From positions 1-39,609 of the forward strand of contig JAVWIF010000012.1 of NCBI GenBank assembly GCA_036639635.1: a stretch of 39,609 bases of DNA. The letters run 5' to 3'. Positions 17,166 to 24,691 of the stretch are shown here, one piece after another. Within the stretch, counting starts at the first letter, position 1, and every line of letters starts with the position of its first letter. The translations under genes and the position numbers were made by a program. The DNA is from JAVWIF01 sp036639635 (lineage in GTDB: Bacteria > Bacillota_I > Bacilli_A > Erysipelotrichales > Erysipelotrichaceae). The notes under the pieces are model-generated. The model had not been told where the DNA came from. It made no database searches and saw only the letters and a program-made list of their open reading frames with translations.

Positions 17166-19661
17166 CTATTCAAATAATGTAATTTCTTCAAAGTCAACTT
17201 GTTCTACATCTTGTTCTATAATATCACGTTGTTCTATAGTTGGTAAACTCTTTAATAAATAGAAATCGCTACAAGTAGGTAGTGGTGTAGAGAATGTAGC
17301 ATCAACACTCATTAAAGGAATATCTTTTGAAATAATGGTATGAACTTGATCATTCGCAATGATAATTTCATCATTTAAATCAAATAACTCCATACGTGCC
17401 ATCGTATATGGTTTACTCTTTACTTTCTTACAAATCATACTTCCTTTAGTAGGACGTCCTGTAATTCCAATATCACTTAGTTTTAAACGTTTTAATGCAC
17501 AAGTATCGCTAAATATAACCAGTTGTTTATTGTCAGCGTGATAAATACAAGCACTCACAATTTCATCCATGGATAAATTCATTGCTTTTACACCTTTTGA
17601 GCGCGGTGACGTATTTGGTACTAGAGAAATTGGATAGCGTGTAACATATCCTTTTTTAGAAAGGATTAATAACTCATCTTCATCATATCCAATATAACTT
17701 CCAATCACTTCATCATTATGTAACAGTTTCATATTACTCATCGTTTTATTATTACGTGAAACCTCGTAATCTGCTAATGCACTTTTCTTTACTAGTCCTT
17801 GTTTCGTAATTGATATTACATAGGCATTTGTCTTAAAGTTAGAAACAACAAAAGCATCACTGATTTTCTCATCGCCACTAATTTTAATTGTAGAGTTAAC
17901 ATGGCTTCCAATATCTTTCCATTTTGCTTCTTCTACTTCATATACACGCGTATAACCATACGTTCCTTTATTGGTAAAGAATAAAATTGTATCTAACGTA
18001 TTCACTTCTCCGTACCCAATTAAGTGATCACCTTCTTTTATTCCAGTTAAGGCAACACTTGCTGCATTGTAGCTACGCATAGATACACGTTTAAAGTAAC
18101 CATCACGTGAAAGTGTAAACATGACTTGTTCACTATTAATCATTGCTTCTTTATCAATGACGATTTCTTCAATCTCACGCTCAATAGAAGTTAATCGAGG
18201 TGTTTGAAAAGCTTTTTTTACTTCTTCTAATTCAGAAATCATAACTTTTTGTAATGCTTTAGGATTAGCTAAAATATTTTGTAATGCTTTAATTTCTTTC
18301 TTTAATTGTTTATCTTCTGCTTGTAATTGCGTAATATCGGTAGAAGATAAACGATATAAACGCATCGTAACAATTGCTTCTGCTTGTTCTTCACTAAATT
18401 TAAATGCTTCCATGATTTTTTTCTTGGAATCACTTTTATCTTTAGAAGCACGAATTAAGGCAATTATTTCATCTAAAATAGAAACTGCTATAATCAAACC
18501 ATCAAGAATATGACAGCGTTTTTCTTTCTTATCTAAATCAAAACGACTTCGTTTTTCAATCACGACTTGGCGATGATTGATAAACGCATCTAACATTGGA
18601 ATTAAACCCATTTGCACTGGTCTTTTATCAACAATCGCAACTACGTTATAGTTATAAGATACTTGTAAATCGGTATTCTTATACAAATAGTTTAAAATTA
18701 ATTGGGCATCTGCCTCTTTTTTTATATCGATAGCAACACGCAATCCATTACGATCACTTTCATCACGTACATCTAAAATACCATCAATCTTTTTATTTAA
18801 ACGTACATCATCAATTTTCTTAACCATGTTACATTTAATAACTTCATATGGAATCTCATGCACAATAATTTGTTGAATCGTTTTAGTTTGTTCAATGCTT
18901 ACTTTACTACGAACAATAATTCTTCCTTTTCCAGTTTCAAAGGCATCTTTAATCCCTTGTATTCCTTGTACAATACCACCAGTAGGAAAGTCTGGTCCTT
19001 TGATATAATCCATGAGATCATCTAACTCGCTGTTTGGATTTTGGATACGATAAATACTTGCATCTATAGCTTCATGTAAATTATGAGGAGGAATACTAGT
19101 TGCATATCCGGCAGCTATCCCATTAATACCATTGACTAATAAGTTTGGATAACGTGCTGGTAACAGCGTTGGTTCCCAAGCTGTATCATCAAAGTTGGGT
19201 GACCAAGACACGGTATCTTTTTCAATATCACGTAGTAAAAATTCGCTGATTTTTCCTAAGCGCGCTTCTGTATAACGCATCGCAGCTGCAGGATCATCAT
19301 CGATAGAACCATTGTTCCCTTGCATATCTATTTGAGGTGTACGTATCTTCCAGTCTTGTGACATACGTACCATTGCATCATATACACTACTATCACCATG
19401 AGGATGATAGTTACCAATTACCAAACCAACTGTTTTAGCAGATTTACGATACCCTTTATCCCATAGATTTCCATCTTCAAACATGGCATATAGAATGCGT
19501 CGTTGTACAGGTTTTAAACCATCACGAGCATCAGGTAGCGCACGCTCTTGAATAATATATTTAGAATAACGTCCAAAACGATCTCCCATGATATCTTCTA
19601 AAGGAGAATTGATAATACTAGCATGATTTACTGGTACAAGTACTTCTTTATTCTTTTTCAT
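17166..19661 (-). CDS. parC: DNA topoisomerase IV subunit A (ParC)
   Basis: The 831-residue type IIA topoisomerase subunit has its catalytic tyrosine at Y130 (AAMRYTEARL) and the quinolone-determining stretch HPHGDSSVYDAM at 86-97, with Ser and Asp at the usual positions (S91/S92, D95), so no resistance change is apparent. The coiled-coil gate lies around 430-500, and the C-terminal beta-pinwheel repeats run from about 510. It lacks a GyrA box (QRRGGKG), supporting ParC over GyrA. It starts directly after the parE stop with no gap and ends in an acidic tail. It decatenates daughter chromosomes with ParE. Confidence 0.93.
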   Translation of the reverse strand: MKKNKEVLVPVNHASIINSPLEDIMGDRFGRYSKYIIQERALPDARDGLKPVQRRILYAMFEDGNLWDKGYRKSAKTVGLVIGNYHPHGDSSVYDAMVRMSQDWKIRTPQIDMQGNNGSIDDDPAAAMRYTEARLGKISEFLLRDIEKDTVSWSPNFDDTAWEPTLLPARYPNLLVNGINGIAAGYATSIPPHNLHEAIDASIYRIQNPNSELDDLMDYIKGPDFPTGGIVQGIQGIKDAFETGKGRIIVRSKVSIEQTKTIQQIIVHEIPYEVIKCNMVKKIDDVRLNKKIDGILDVRDESDRNGLRVAIDIKKEADAQLILNYLYKNTDLQVSYNYNVVAIVDKRPVQMGLIPMLDAFINHRQVVIEKRSRFDLDKKEKRCHILDGLIIAVSILDEIIALIRASKDKSDSKKKIMEAFKFSEEQAEAIVTMRLYRLSSTDITQLQAEDKQLKKEIKALQNILANPKALQKVMISELEEVKKAFQTPRLTSIEREIEEIVIDKEAMINSEQVMFTLSRDGYFKRVSMRSYNAASVALTGIKEGDHLIGYGEVNTLDTILFFTNKGTYGYTRVYEVEEAKWKDIGSHVNSTIKISGDEKISDAFVVSNFKTNAYVISITKQGLVKKSALADYEVSRNNKTMSNMKLLHNDEVIGSYIGYDEDELLILSKKGYVTRYPISLVPNTSPRSKGVKAMNLSMDEIVSACIYHADNKQLVIFSDTCALKRLKLSDIGITGRPTKGSMICKKVKSKPYTMARMELFDLNDEIIIANDQVHTIISKDIPLMSVDATFSTPLPTCSDFYLLKSLPTIEQRDIIEQDVEQVDFEEITLFE

Positions 19662-21590
19662 CTATTTACCCTCCACATCATAACTATCTTCTAGGGTAAA
19701 GGATACATTTGCTTCTATCCAATCTCTACGTACATCAGCCTTATCTCCCATTAATACAGAGACTCTTTTTTCAGCTACGACTGCATCTTCAATCCCTACT
19801 TGAATAAGGGTACGTGATGTTGGACACATCGTTGTATCCCATAGTTGATCAGCATTCATTTCACCAAGACCTTTATAACGTTGTAAACTAAAACCTTTAG
19901 GGAAAGTTTTACGTAATTCATCTAGTTCTTCATCTGTCCAAGCATATTGTAACTCTTTTCCTTTTTGTAATTTATATAAAGGAGGTAATGCAATATACAC
20001 CATTCCTTTTTCAATTAATTCACGCATATAACGATAAAAGAACGTTAATAATAAAATTTGAATATGAGCCCCATCCGTATCGGCATCGGTCATAATAATA
20101 ACTTTATGATAATTGCTATCTTCCGCACTAAAACTAGCACCAACACCAGCTCCTAGTGCATGAATAATCGTATTTAATTCTTCATTCTTTTCAATACTAG
20201 CAATACTTGCTTTTTCAGTATTTAAGACTTTTCCTCGTAAAGGTAAAATGGCTTGATATTTAGAATCTCTTCCCTGTTTAGCACTACCACCGGCAGAATC
20301 ACCTTCGACTAAGTATAATTCTTTTTTACGTGCATCTTTAGATTGTGCACTTGCTAGTTTTCCAGAAAGAATCTTTTCACTCTTACCTTTGCTTTTTCCT
20401 TTACGTGCATCTTCACGTGCTTTACGTGCAGCAACACGCGCAGTAGAGGCACGTTGCATCTTTTTAATTAGGGTAGTTGCTAACTCTTTATTTTCTTCTA
20501 GAAAGAAGTTTAATTTTTCACTTACGATTTGGTCAACCGCTGATTTTGCTTCAGCTGTTCCTAATTTTCCTTTGGTCTGTCCTTCAAACTGTAATAGATT
20601 TTCAGGTATTCCTAATGAAAGGATAATCGTTAATCCTTCTCTAATATCACTACCTTCAAAGTTCTTATCTCGTTCTTTAATTAAATTATTACGACGAGCA
20701 TAATCATTAAATACTTTAGTAAATGCATTACGAACACCACTTTCGTGTGTTCCACCATCTTTGGTACGTACTATATTAACAAAAGAAAAGATATTCTCTT
20801 GGTATTCATCTGTATATTGAAAAGCGACATCTACTTTAATATCATTGACAACACCACTAAAAGCAACTGGTTTATGAAAGACTTGTTTATCTTCATGTAA
20901 ATACTCCATAAAGGCAAGTAATCCATTTTCATAATGATATACTTCTTCACGTTCTTTACCATCACGTTCATCTTTTACAATTAGTTTTAAACCTTCTAAT
21001 AAGAACGCATCTTCTTGCGCACGTTCAATAATTTGATGAAAAGAATACGTAACGGTTGAGAATATTCGTTTATCGGCTAAAAAGCGGACTTTACTTCCGG
21101 TCTTATTGGTTTTTCCAATGACTTCTAGTTTTCCAATCTTTTTACCACCATCGCTAAATTTCATTTGATATTGTTTGCCATCACGAAAAACATTCACTTC
21201 TACCCATTCACTTAAAGCATTTACGACACTTGCTCCAACTCCATGCAAACCACCACTCGTCTTATAACCGCCTTCTGTGCTAAATTTACCTCCAGCGTGT
21301 AATACAGTATAAATAACTTGTAGAGCCGGTACACCACTTGCATGCATATCTACAGGCATCCCACGTCCACTATCTTCAATACAAATAATATTGTTTTTTT
21401 CTATGGTTATTCTAATTGTATCACCAAAGCCATTTAAAGCTTCATCAATTGCATTATCAACAATTTCCCAAACTAAGTGATGCAACCCACGCGCGTCCGT
21501 ACTTCCTATATACATACCAGGACGTTTACGTACAGCATCAAGGCCATCTAAAATCTGAATACTACTACCATCATAAGCTTTTTCTGCCAT
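19662..21590 (-). CDS. parE: DNA topoisomerase IV subunit B (ParE)
   Basis: From ATG 21590 (behind GAGGTGAGTGGT) the product is 642 residues; GTG 21599 is in frame but overlaps the ribosome site. The GHKL ATPase domain shows ILDGLDAVRKRPGMYIGST, EIVDNAIDEAL (ATP site) and GLHGVGASVVNAL. The TOPRIM part has EGDSAGGSAKQGRDSKYQAI and DADTDGAHI. The ParE rather than GyrB call rests on parC partner and the divergent plsY neighbour, a common arrangement in Bacillota. The enzyme is essential for unlinking chromosomes. A stem (TACCTCA/TGAGGTA, 21649-21670) lies in its leader. Confidence 0.93.
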   Translation of the reverse strand: MAEKAYDGSSIQILDGLDAVRKRPGMYIGSTDARGLHHLVWEIVDNAIDEALNGFGDTIRITIEKNNIICIEDSGRGMPVDMHASGVPALQVIYTVLHAGGKFSTEGGYKTSGGLHGVGASVVNALSEWVEVNVFRDGKQYQMKFSDGGKKIGKLEVIGKTNKTGSKVRFLADKRIFSTVTYSFHQIIERAQEDAFLLEGLKLIVKDERDGKEREEVYHYENGLLAFMEYLHEDKQVFHKPVAFSGVVNDIKVDVAFQYTDEYQENIFSFVNIVRTKDGGTHESGVRNAFTKVFNDYARRNNLIKERDKNFEGSDIREGLTIILSLGIPENLLQFEGQTKGKLGTAEAKSAVDQIVSEKLNFFLEENKELATTLIKKMQRASTARVAARKAREDARKGKSKGKSEKILSGKLASAQSKDARKKELYLVEGDSAGGSAKQGRDSKYQAILPLRGKVLNTEKASIASIEKNEELNTIIHALGAGVGASFSAEDSNYHKVIIMTDADTDGAHIQILLLTFFYRYMRELIEKGMVYIALPPLYKLQKGKELQYAWTDEELDELRKTFPKGFSLQRYKGLGEMNADQLWDTTMCPTSRTLIQVGIEDAVVAEKRVSVLMGDKADVRRDWIEANVSFTLEDSYDVEGK

Positions 21591-21648
21591 ACCACTCACC
21601 TCTTTCTTATTTTATATAAATTTTCTTATTTAGTTTATCAAATTTAAC

Positions 21649-21708
21649 TACCTCATGCAATACTGAGGTACGCTAAATTATAAAAAGCCTTAGAACCTTG
21701 TTATTATA
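21649..21708 (-). promoter_or_regulatory. Upstream region of parE: TATAAT elements and leader hairpin
   Basis: Minus-strand TATAAT occurs at 21708-21703 and 21682-21677, neither with a strong -35 box. Between the first of these and the start codon lies a seven-pair inverted repeat TACCTCA-(8)-TGAGGTA (21649-21670). No T run follows it, so it is not a terminator; its role is unknown. Confidence 0.35.
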
Positions 21709-21768
21709 GCCTAAATGCCACAAAATAAGTAGTTTTCTTTTGTTTTTCTTTCAACTTGTAATGAAAAA

Positions 21769-21777
21769 TGGTAAAAT
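21769..21777 (+). promoter_or_regulatory. Extended -10 promoter of plsY
   Basis: TGGTAAAAT is an extended -10 element with TAAAAT at 21772-21777. The -35 region (TTTCAA, 21749-21754) is weak but correctly spaced at 17 bases. Confidence 0.4.
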
Positions 21778-21803
21778 GTTTATGAAATTAATTGAGGTGA
21801 ACT

Positions 21804-22418
21804 ATGATGGATTTAAATTGGATTTGGTATATTGCTTTAGGATACTTTTTAGGCTCTATTCCCTTTGCTTTAGTAATTGGTAAGGTCTTTTATAAAACCG
21901 ATGTTAGAAACTATGGAAGTGGAAACTTAGGTGGTTCTAATGCAGGACGTGTTTTAGGAAAAGAGGCAGGTATTGCGGTCATTGCCTGTGACGTACTGAA
22001 GGTGGTACTTGCTGTTGGTATTGTATCTTACTTTAATCGTGAAGCTAGTATTTGGGCAGGTTTTGCTGCTTGTTTAGGACATTGTTATCCAATCTTCGCA
22101 CATTTTCATGGAGGAAAAGCTGTTGCAACAATGTTTGGTTTCTTACTATCTACGAGTATATTTACCTTTCAAAGTGCTTGGTATGTAGTAATTCCCTTTA
22201 TTTTCTTTTTTATTTCATTATACCTAGGTAAAATGGTATCTTTAGCAAGTATGATAGGAGCAATTACTAGTACGATTTATATTATCTATATGCAATATAA
22301 TCAAAGTATGGAAATCATCATTGCTAGTATTTTATTAACCATACTTGTTATCTATCGTCATCGTAAGAATATTGCGAAGATTAGAAACAAAACTGAAAAT
22401 AAAATTAGCTGGATGTAA
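21804..22418 (+). CDS. plsY: Acyl-phosphate glycerol-3-phosphate acyltransferase (PlsY)
   Basis: This 204-residue integral membrane protein has about five or more hydrophobic segments and the three PlsY motifs: GSIPFALVIGK near the start, NYGSGNLGGSNAGR (about 38-51), and GHCYPIFAHFHGGKAVAT (about 92-109). It transfers an acyl group from acyl-phosphate to glycerol 3-phosphate, giving lysophosphatidate, the first step of phospholipid synthesis. Two ATG codons stand together; the second (21807) has the better spacing from GAGGTG, so the protein may be one residue shorter. The gene is divergent from parE, as in many Bacillota. Confidence 0.95.
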   Translation: MMDLNWIWYIALGYFLGSIPFALVIGKVFYKTDVRNYGSGNLGGSNAGRVLGKEAGIAVIACDVLKVVLAVGIVSYFNREASIWAGFAACLGHCYPIFAHFHGGKAVATMFGFLLSTSIFTFQSAWYVVIPFIFFFISLYLGKMVSLASMIGAITSTIYIIYMQYNQSMEIIIASILLTILVIYRHRKNIAKIRNKTENKISWM

Positions 22419-22446
22419 AAAAACAATAGCGATATTGTTTTTTTTA
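22417..22446. terminator. Two-way terminator between plsY and the ABC-F gene
   Basis: AAACAATA and TATTGTTT pair around GCGA with T runs on both strands. It serves convergent plsY and the ABC-F gene, whose stop it overlaps. Confidence 0.8.
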
Positions 22447-23997
22447 TAATATTTTAGTTGTCCACTGTTCTAAATCCCATACATCATCAACTAGTTGACT
22501 ATAGAAATCTGGATCATGAGAAACTAAGAGAACAGTTCCTTTATAAGCCATCAAGGCACGCGCTAGCTCTTCTTTCGCATCGACATCTAAATGATTTGTA
22601 GGCTCATCTAAGACCAGTACATTACAAGCTTTATTCATAATTAGAGCTAAACGCACTTTCGCTTGTTCTCCTCCAGATAAGACACACATACTAGATTCAA
22701 TATGATCACTTGTTAAAGAGCACTTCGCTAAAGCAGAACGTACTTCTCCATTCGTATATGCTTGATACTCATCCCAAAAGTATTGTAAAGCACTTTTTGT
22801 TGAAGCACTTTCCTCTTGTTGGAAAAAACCAATTTCAACAAAAGGATCTACTTCAACACTTCCACTCAAGCTAGGAATGAGTCCCATTAAAGTTTTTAAT
22901 AAGGTCGTCTTACCTACTCCATTCACTCCTTTAATTGCTATTTTTTGATTACGTTCTAATGTTAATTTTAAAGGAGCACTTAATGCTTCATTATATCCAA
23001 TCACTAAATTCTTTGTTTCAAAGATAACTCGTCCTGGAGTACGAGCACTAGTAAATGCAAAGATTGGTTTAATTTTATCTTTAGGTTTTGTTAAAACATC
23101 CATTTTATCTAGCTTCTTTTGTCTTGAATGTGCCATATTACGTGTCGCTACTCTTGCTTTATTACGAGCAATAAAATCTTCTAAATGATCAATTTCTTTT
23201 TGTTGTTTATTGTAGGCTGCGATTTCTTGTTTCTTCTTTAGTTCATGTTGTTCTAAGAAGTATTCATAATCACCTACATAACGCGTTAATTCACAGTTTT
23301 CAACATGATATATTATATTCACAACCTTATTCAAAAAAGGGATATCATGAGAAACTAAAATAAAAGCATTATCATAGTTCAATAAAAAGTTTGATAACCA
23401 AGTAATATGTTCTTCATCTAAATAGTTTGTTGGCTCATCTAATATTAATATCATCGGATTTTCAAGTAATAGTTTGGTAAGTAAGACTTTTGAGCGCTGT
23501 CCTCCAGATAACATGGAAACATCTTTATCAAGGCCTATCTCTAATAGTCCTAACCCACTTGCGACCTCGTTGATTTTCGCATCAATCATATAAAACCCAC
23601 TATGTTCTAGAATATCCTGTATTTCTCCAACATCTTTTAATAGTGTTTCCATTTCACTTTCACTACAATCCCCCATTTTATCATACATTCCCAACATCTC
23701 TTGTTCTAAATTAAATAGATATAAAAATGCATCTTGTAAAACATCTTTGATTGTTTTCCCTTTTTCTAGTATTGTATGCTGATCTAAATATCCTGTAGTA
23801 ATACGATTACACCATTCTACTTTTCCTTCTTCTGGGGGATTTTTACCAGTAATCACATTTAAGAACGTTGATTTTCCTTCTCCGTTCGCTCCAATTAAGC
23901 CAACGTGTTCCCCATTTAATAAACGAAATGATACGTTTTCTAATATTTGACGTCCACCAAAACTCTGTGATACGTTTTGTACATTTAATATACTCAT
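22444..23997 (-). CDS. ABC-F family ATP-binding protein (YbiT/YkpA-like)
   Basis: The 517-residue protein has two ABC domains and no membrane segments. Walker A motifs are GANGEGKST (36-44) and GVNGVGKTT (about 350-358); signatures are LSGGQRSKVLL and LSGGEQAKVRL; Walker B is ILILDEPTNYLDE and VLVLDEPTNHLDV. The basic interdomain linker, about residues 240-310, contacts the ribosome in this family. ABC-F proteins act on translating ribosomes, either as translation factors or, in some groups, protecting against antibiotics. The sequence best fits the housekeeping YbiT/YkpA-like group, so resistance should not be assumed. The start follows AAGAGGAGAAATTAAC. Confidence 0.88.
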   Translation of the reverse strand: MSILNVQNVSQSFGGRQILENVSFRLLNGEHVGLIGANGEGKSTFLNVITGKNPPEEGKVEWCNRITTGYLDQHTILEKGKTIKDVLQDAFLYLFNLEQEMLGMYDKMGDCSESEMETLLKDVGEIQDILEHSGFYMIDAKINEVASGLGLLEIGLDKDVSMLSGGQRSKVLLTKLLLENPMILILDEPTNYLDEEHITWLSNFLLNYDNAFILVSHDIPFLNKVVNIIYHVENCELTRYVGDYEYFLEQHELKKKQEIAAYNKQQKEIDHLEDFIARNKARVATRNMAHSRQKKLDKMDVLTKPKDKIKPIFAFTSARTPGRVIFETKNLVIGYNEALSAPLKLTLERNQKIAIKGVNGVGKTTLLKTLMGLIPSLSGSVEVDPFVEIGFFQQEESASTKSALQYFWDEYQAYTNGEVRSALAKCSLTSDHIESSMCVLSGGEQAKVRLALIMNKACNVLVLDEPTNHLDVDAKEELARALMAYKGTVLLVSHDPDFYSQLVDDVWDLEQWTTKIL

Positions 23998-24035
23998 GTT
24001 AATTTCTCCTCTTAACCTTCAAAAAGCTTAGCATT

Positions 24036-24044
24036 AGTATATCA
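24036..24044 (-). promoter_or_regulatory. Extended -10 promoter of the ABC-F gene
   Basis: The minus strand reads TGATATACT, with TATACT at 24041-24036, about 40 bases before the start codon. No clear -35 box is seen. Confidence 0.45.
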
Positions 24045-24098
24045 TGCAAATAAGATTTTTTCTTCAAAAAGATAATACTTCCTATCTTTTATCCATAT

Positions 24099-24198
24099 NN
24101 NNNNNNNNNNNNNNNNNNNNNNNNNNNNNNNNNNNNNNNNNNNNNNNNNNNNNNNNNNNNNNNNNNNNNNNNNNNNNNNNNNNNNNNNNNNNNNNNNN
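24099..24198. other. Assembly gap (100 N)
   Basis: Exactly 100 undetermined bases, a conventional scaffold filler, so the true distance is unknown. It removes the end of the antitoxin gene and very probably its toxin. The 56 bases on its left side (24043-24098) stay open in one minus-strand frame ending at TGA 24042-24044, coding IWIKDRKYYLFEEKILFA; this may be the C-terminus of the hidden gene but is too short to identify. Confidence 0.95.
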
Positions 24199-24386
24199 CT
24201 CATATCTAATGGCCTTGCAGGAGGTATCTTTACATCAAAAGGGATTCCTCTTCGAAGAATAATCTGTTTATAAAACATATTAATAGCGTTCGATGCAGGA
24301 ATGCCAAGTGCAGAAAGAATGCTCTCTGCTTGTTCCTTTACATCTGGTTCAATTCTCGCATACAGGTTTGCTGATTTCGATGCCAT
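24199..24386 (-). CDS. RelB/DinJ-family antitoxin, partial (cut by the assembly gap)
   Basis: Sixty-two codons are visible from ATG 24386, placed after AAGGAG. The sequence SANLYARIEPDVKEQAESIL, then GIPASNAINMFYKQIIL, is the ribbon-helix-helix DNA-binding part of RelB/DinJ antitoxins, followed by GIPFDV. The C-terminal toxin-binding tail is lost in the run of N. Such antitoxins are followed by a RelE/YafQ-type RNase toxin; none is visible because the gap intervenes. The antitoxin normally represses its own promoter together with the toxin, and a palindrome is present between promoter and start. Confidence 0.88.
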
Positions 24387-24402
24387 AATAATCGCTCCTT
24401 TC

Positions 24403-24454
24403 AAAAAGTGCTTTTTCCTCAAATAAATTATACTCATTTGTCCGACATTAGCAA
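24403..24454 (-). promoter_or_regulatory. Promoter and operator-like palindrome of the antitoxin gene
   Basis: On the minus strand TTGCTA (24454-24449), 16 bases, and TATAAT (24432-24427) form a promoter. Downstream, AAAAAGCACTTTTT (24416-24403) is a 6-2-6 palindrome just before the ribosome site, a plausible binding site for the RelB-type antitoxin. Confidence 0.5.
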
Positions 24455-24620
24455 TACATTTTCCAAATCTTACTCCATCTATATACTCCCTTTACTTTTT
24501 CTAGTACATCTTTATTTTTTTGTAGCATACAATACAAAATTTTTCTAGACTATATATAATGAAATATAGATATTATTCCTACTAGATAATATTTTTCTAT
24601 CAAGCATTACAAAAATGTAA

Positions 24621-24669
24621 GACAATTCTTTTAAAAGAATTGTCACAATTTGGAAAGATTTGTTATAAT
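24621..24669 (+). promoter_or_regulatory. Promoter of the P-type ATPase with a perfect 24-bp palindrome on its -35 box
   Basis: TTGTCA (24640-24645), an 18-base spacer and TATAAT (24664-24669) form a strong promoter. Bases 24621-24644 are a perfect inverted repeat, GACAATTCTTTT followed by its reverse complement, and cover most of the -35 box. TTACAAAAATGTAA just upstream (24607-24620) is a second short inverted repeat. No T run follows, so this is more likely an operator than a terminator. The rest of 24387-24620 holds only the antitoxin promoter and no gene I can support. Confidence 0.6.
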
Positions 24670-24691
24670 AGTAATAATACGAGGTATACTT

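Noticed and set aside
19662..21590. parE and parC as gyrB and gyrA
   Set aside because: No GyrA box in the A subunit, pinwheel of ParC type, and plsY divergent neighbour all favour topoisomerase IV.
22444..23997. Antibiotic resistance ABC-F gene
   Set aside because: The sequence is closer in form to housekeeping YbiT/YkpA-like members and the context gives no resistance hint.
24621..24644. 24-bp palindrome read as a transcription terminator
   Set aside because: No T run follows on either side, no gene on the plus strand ends upstream, and it overlaps the -35 box of a good promoter.
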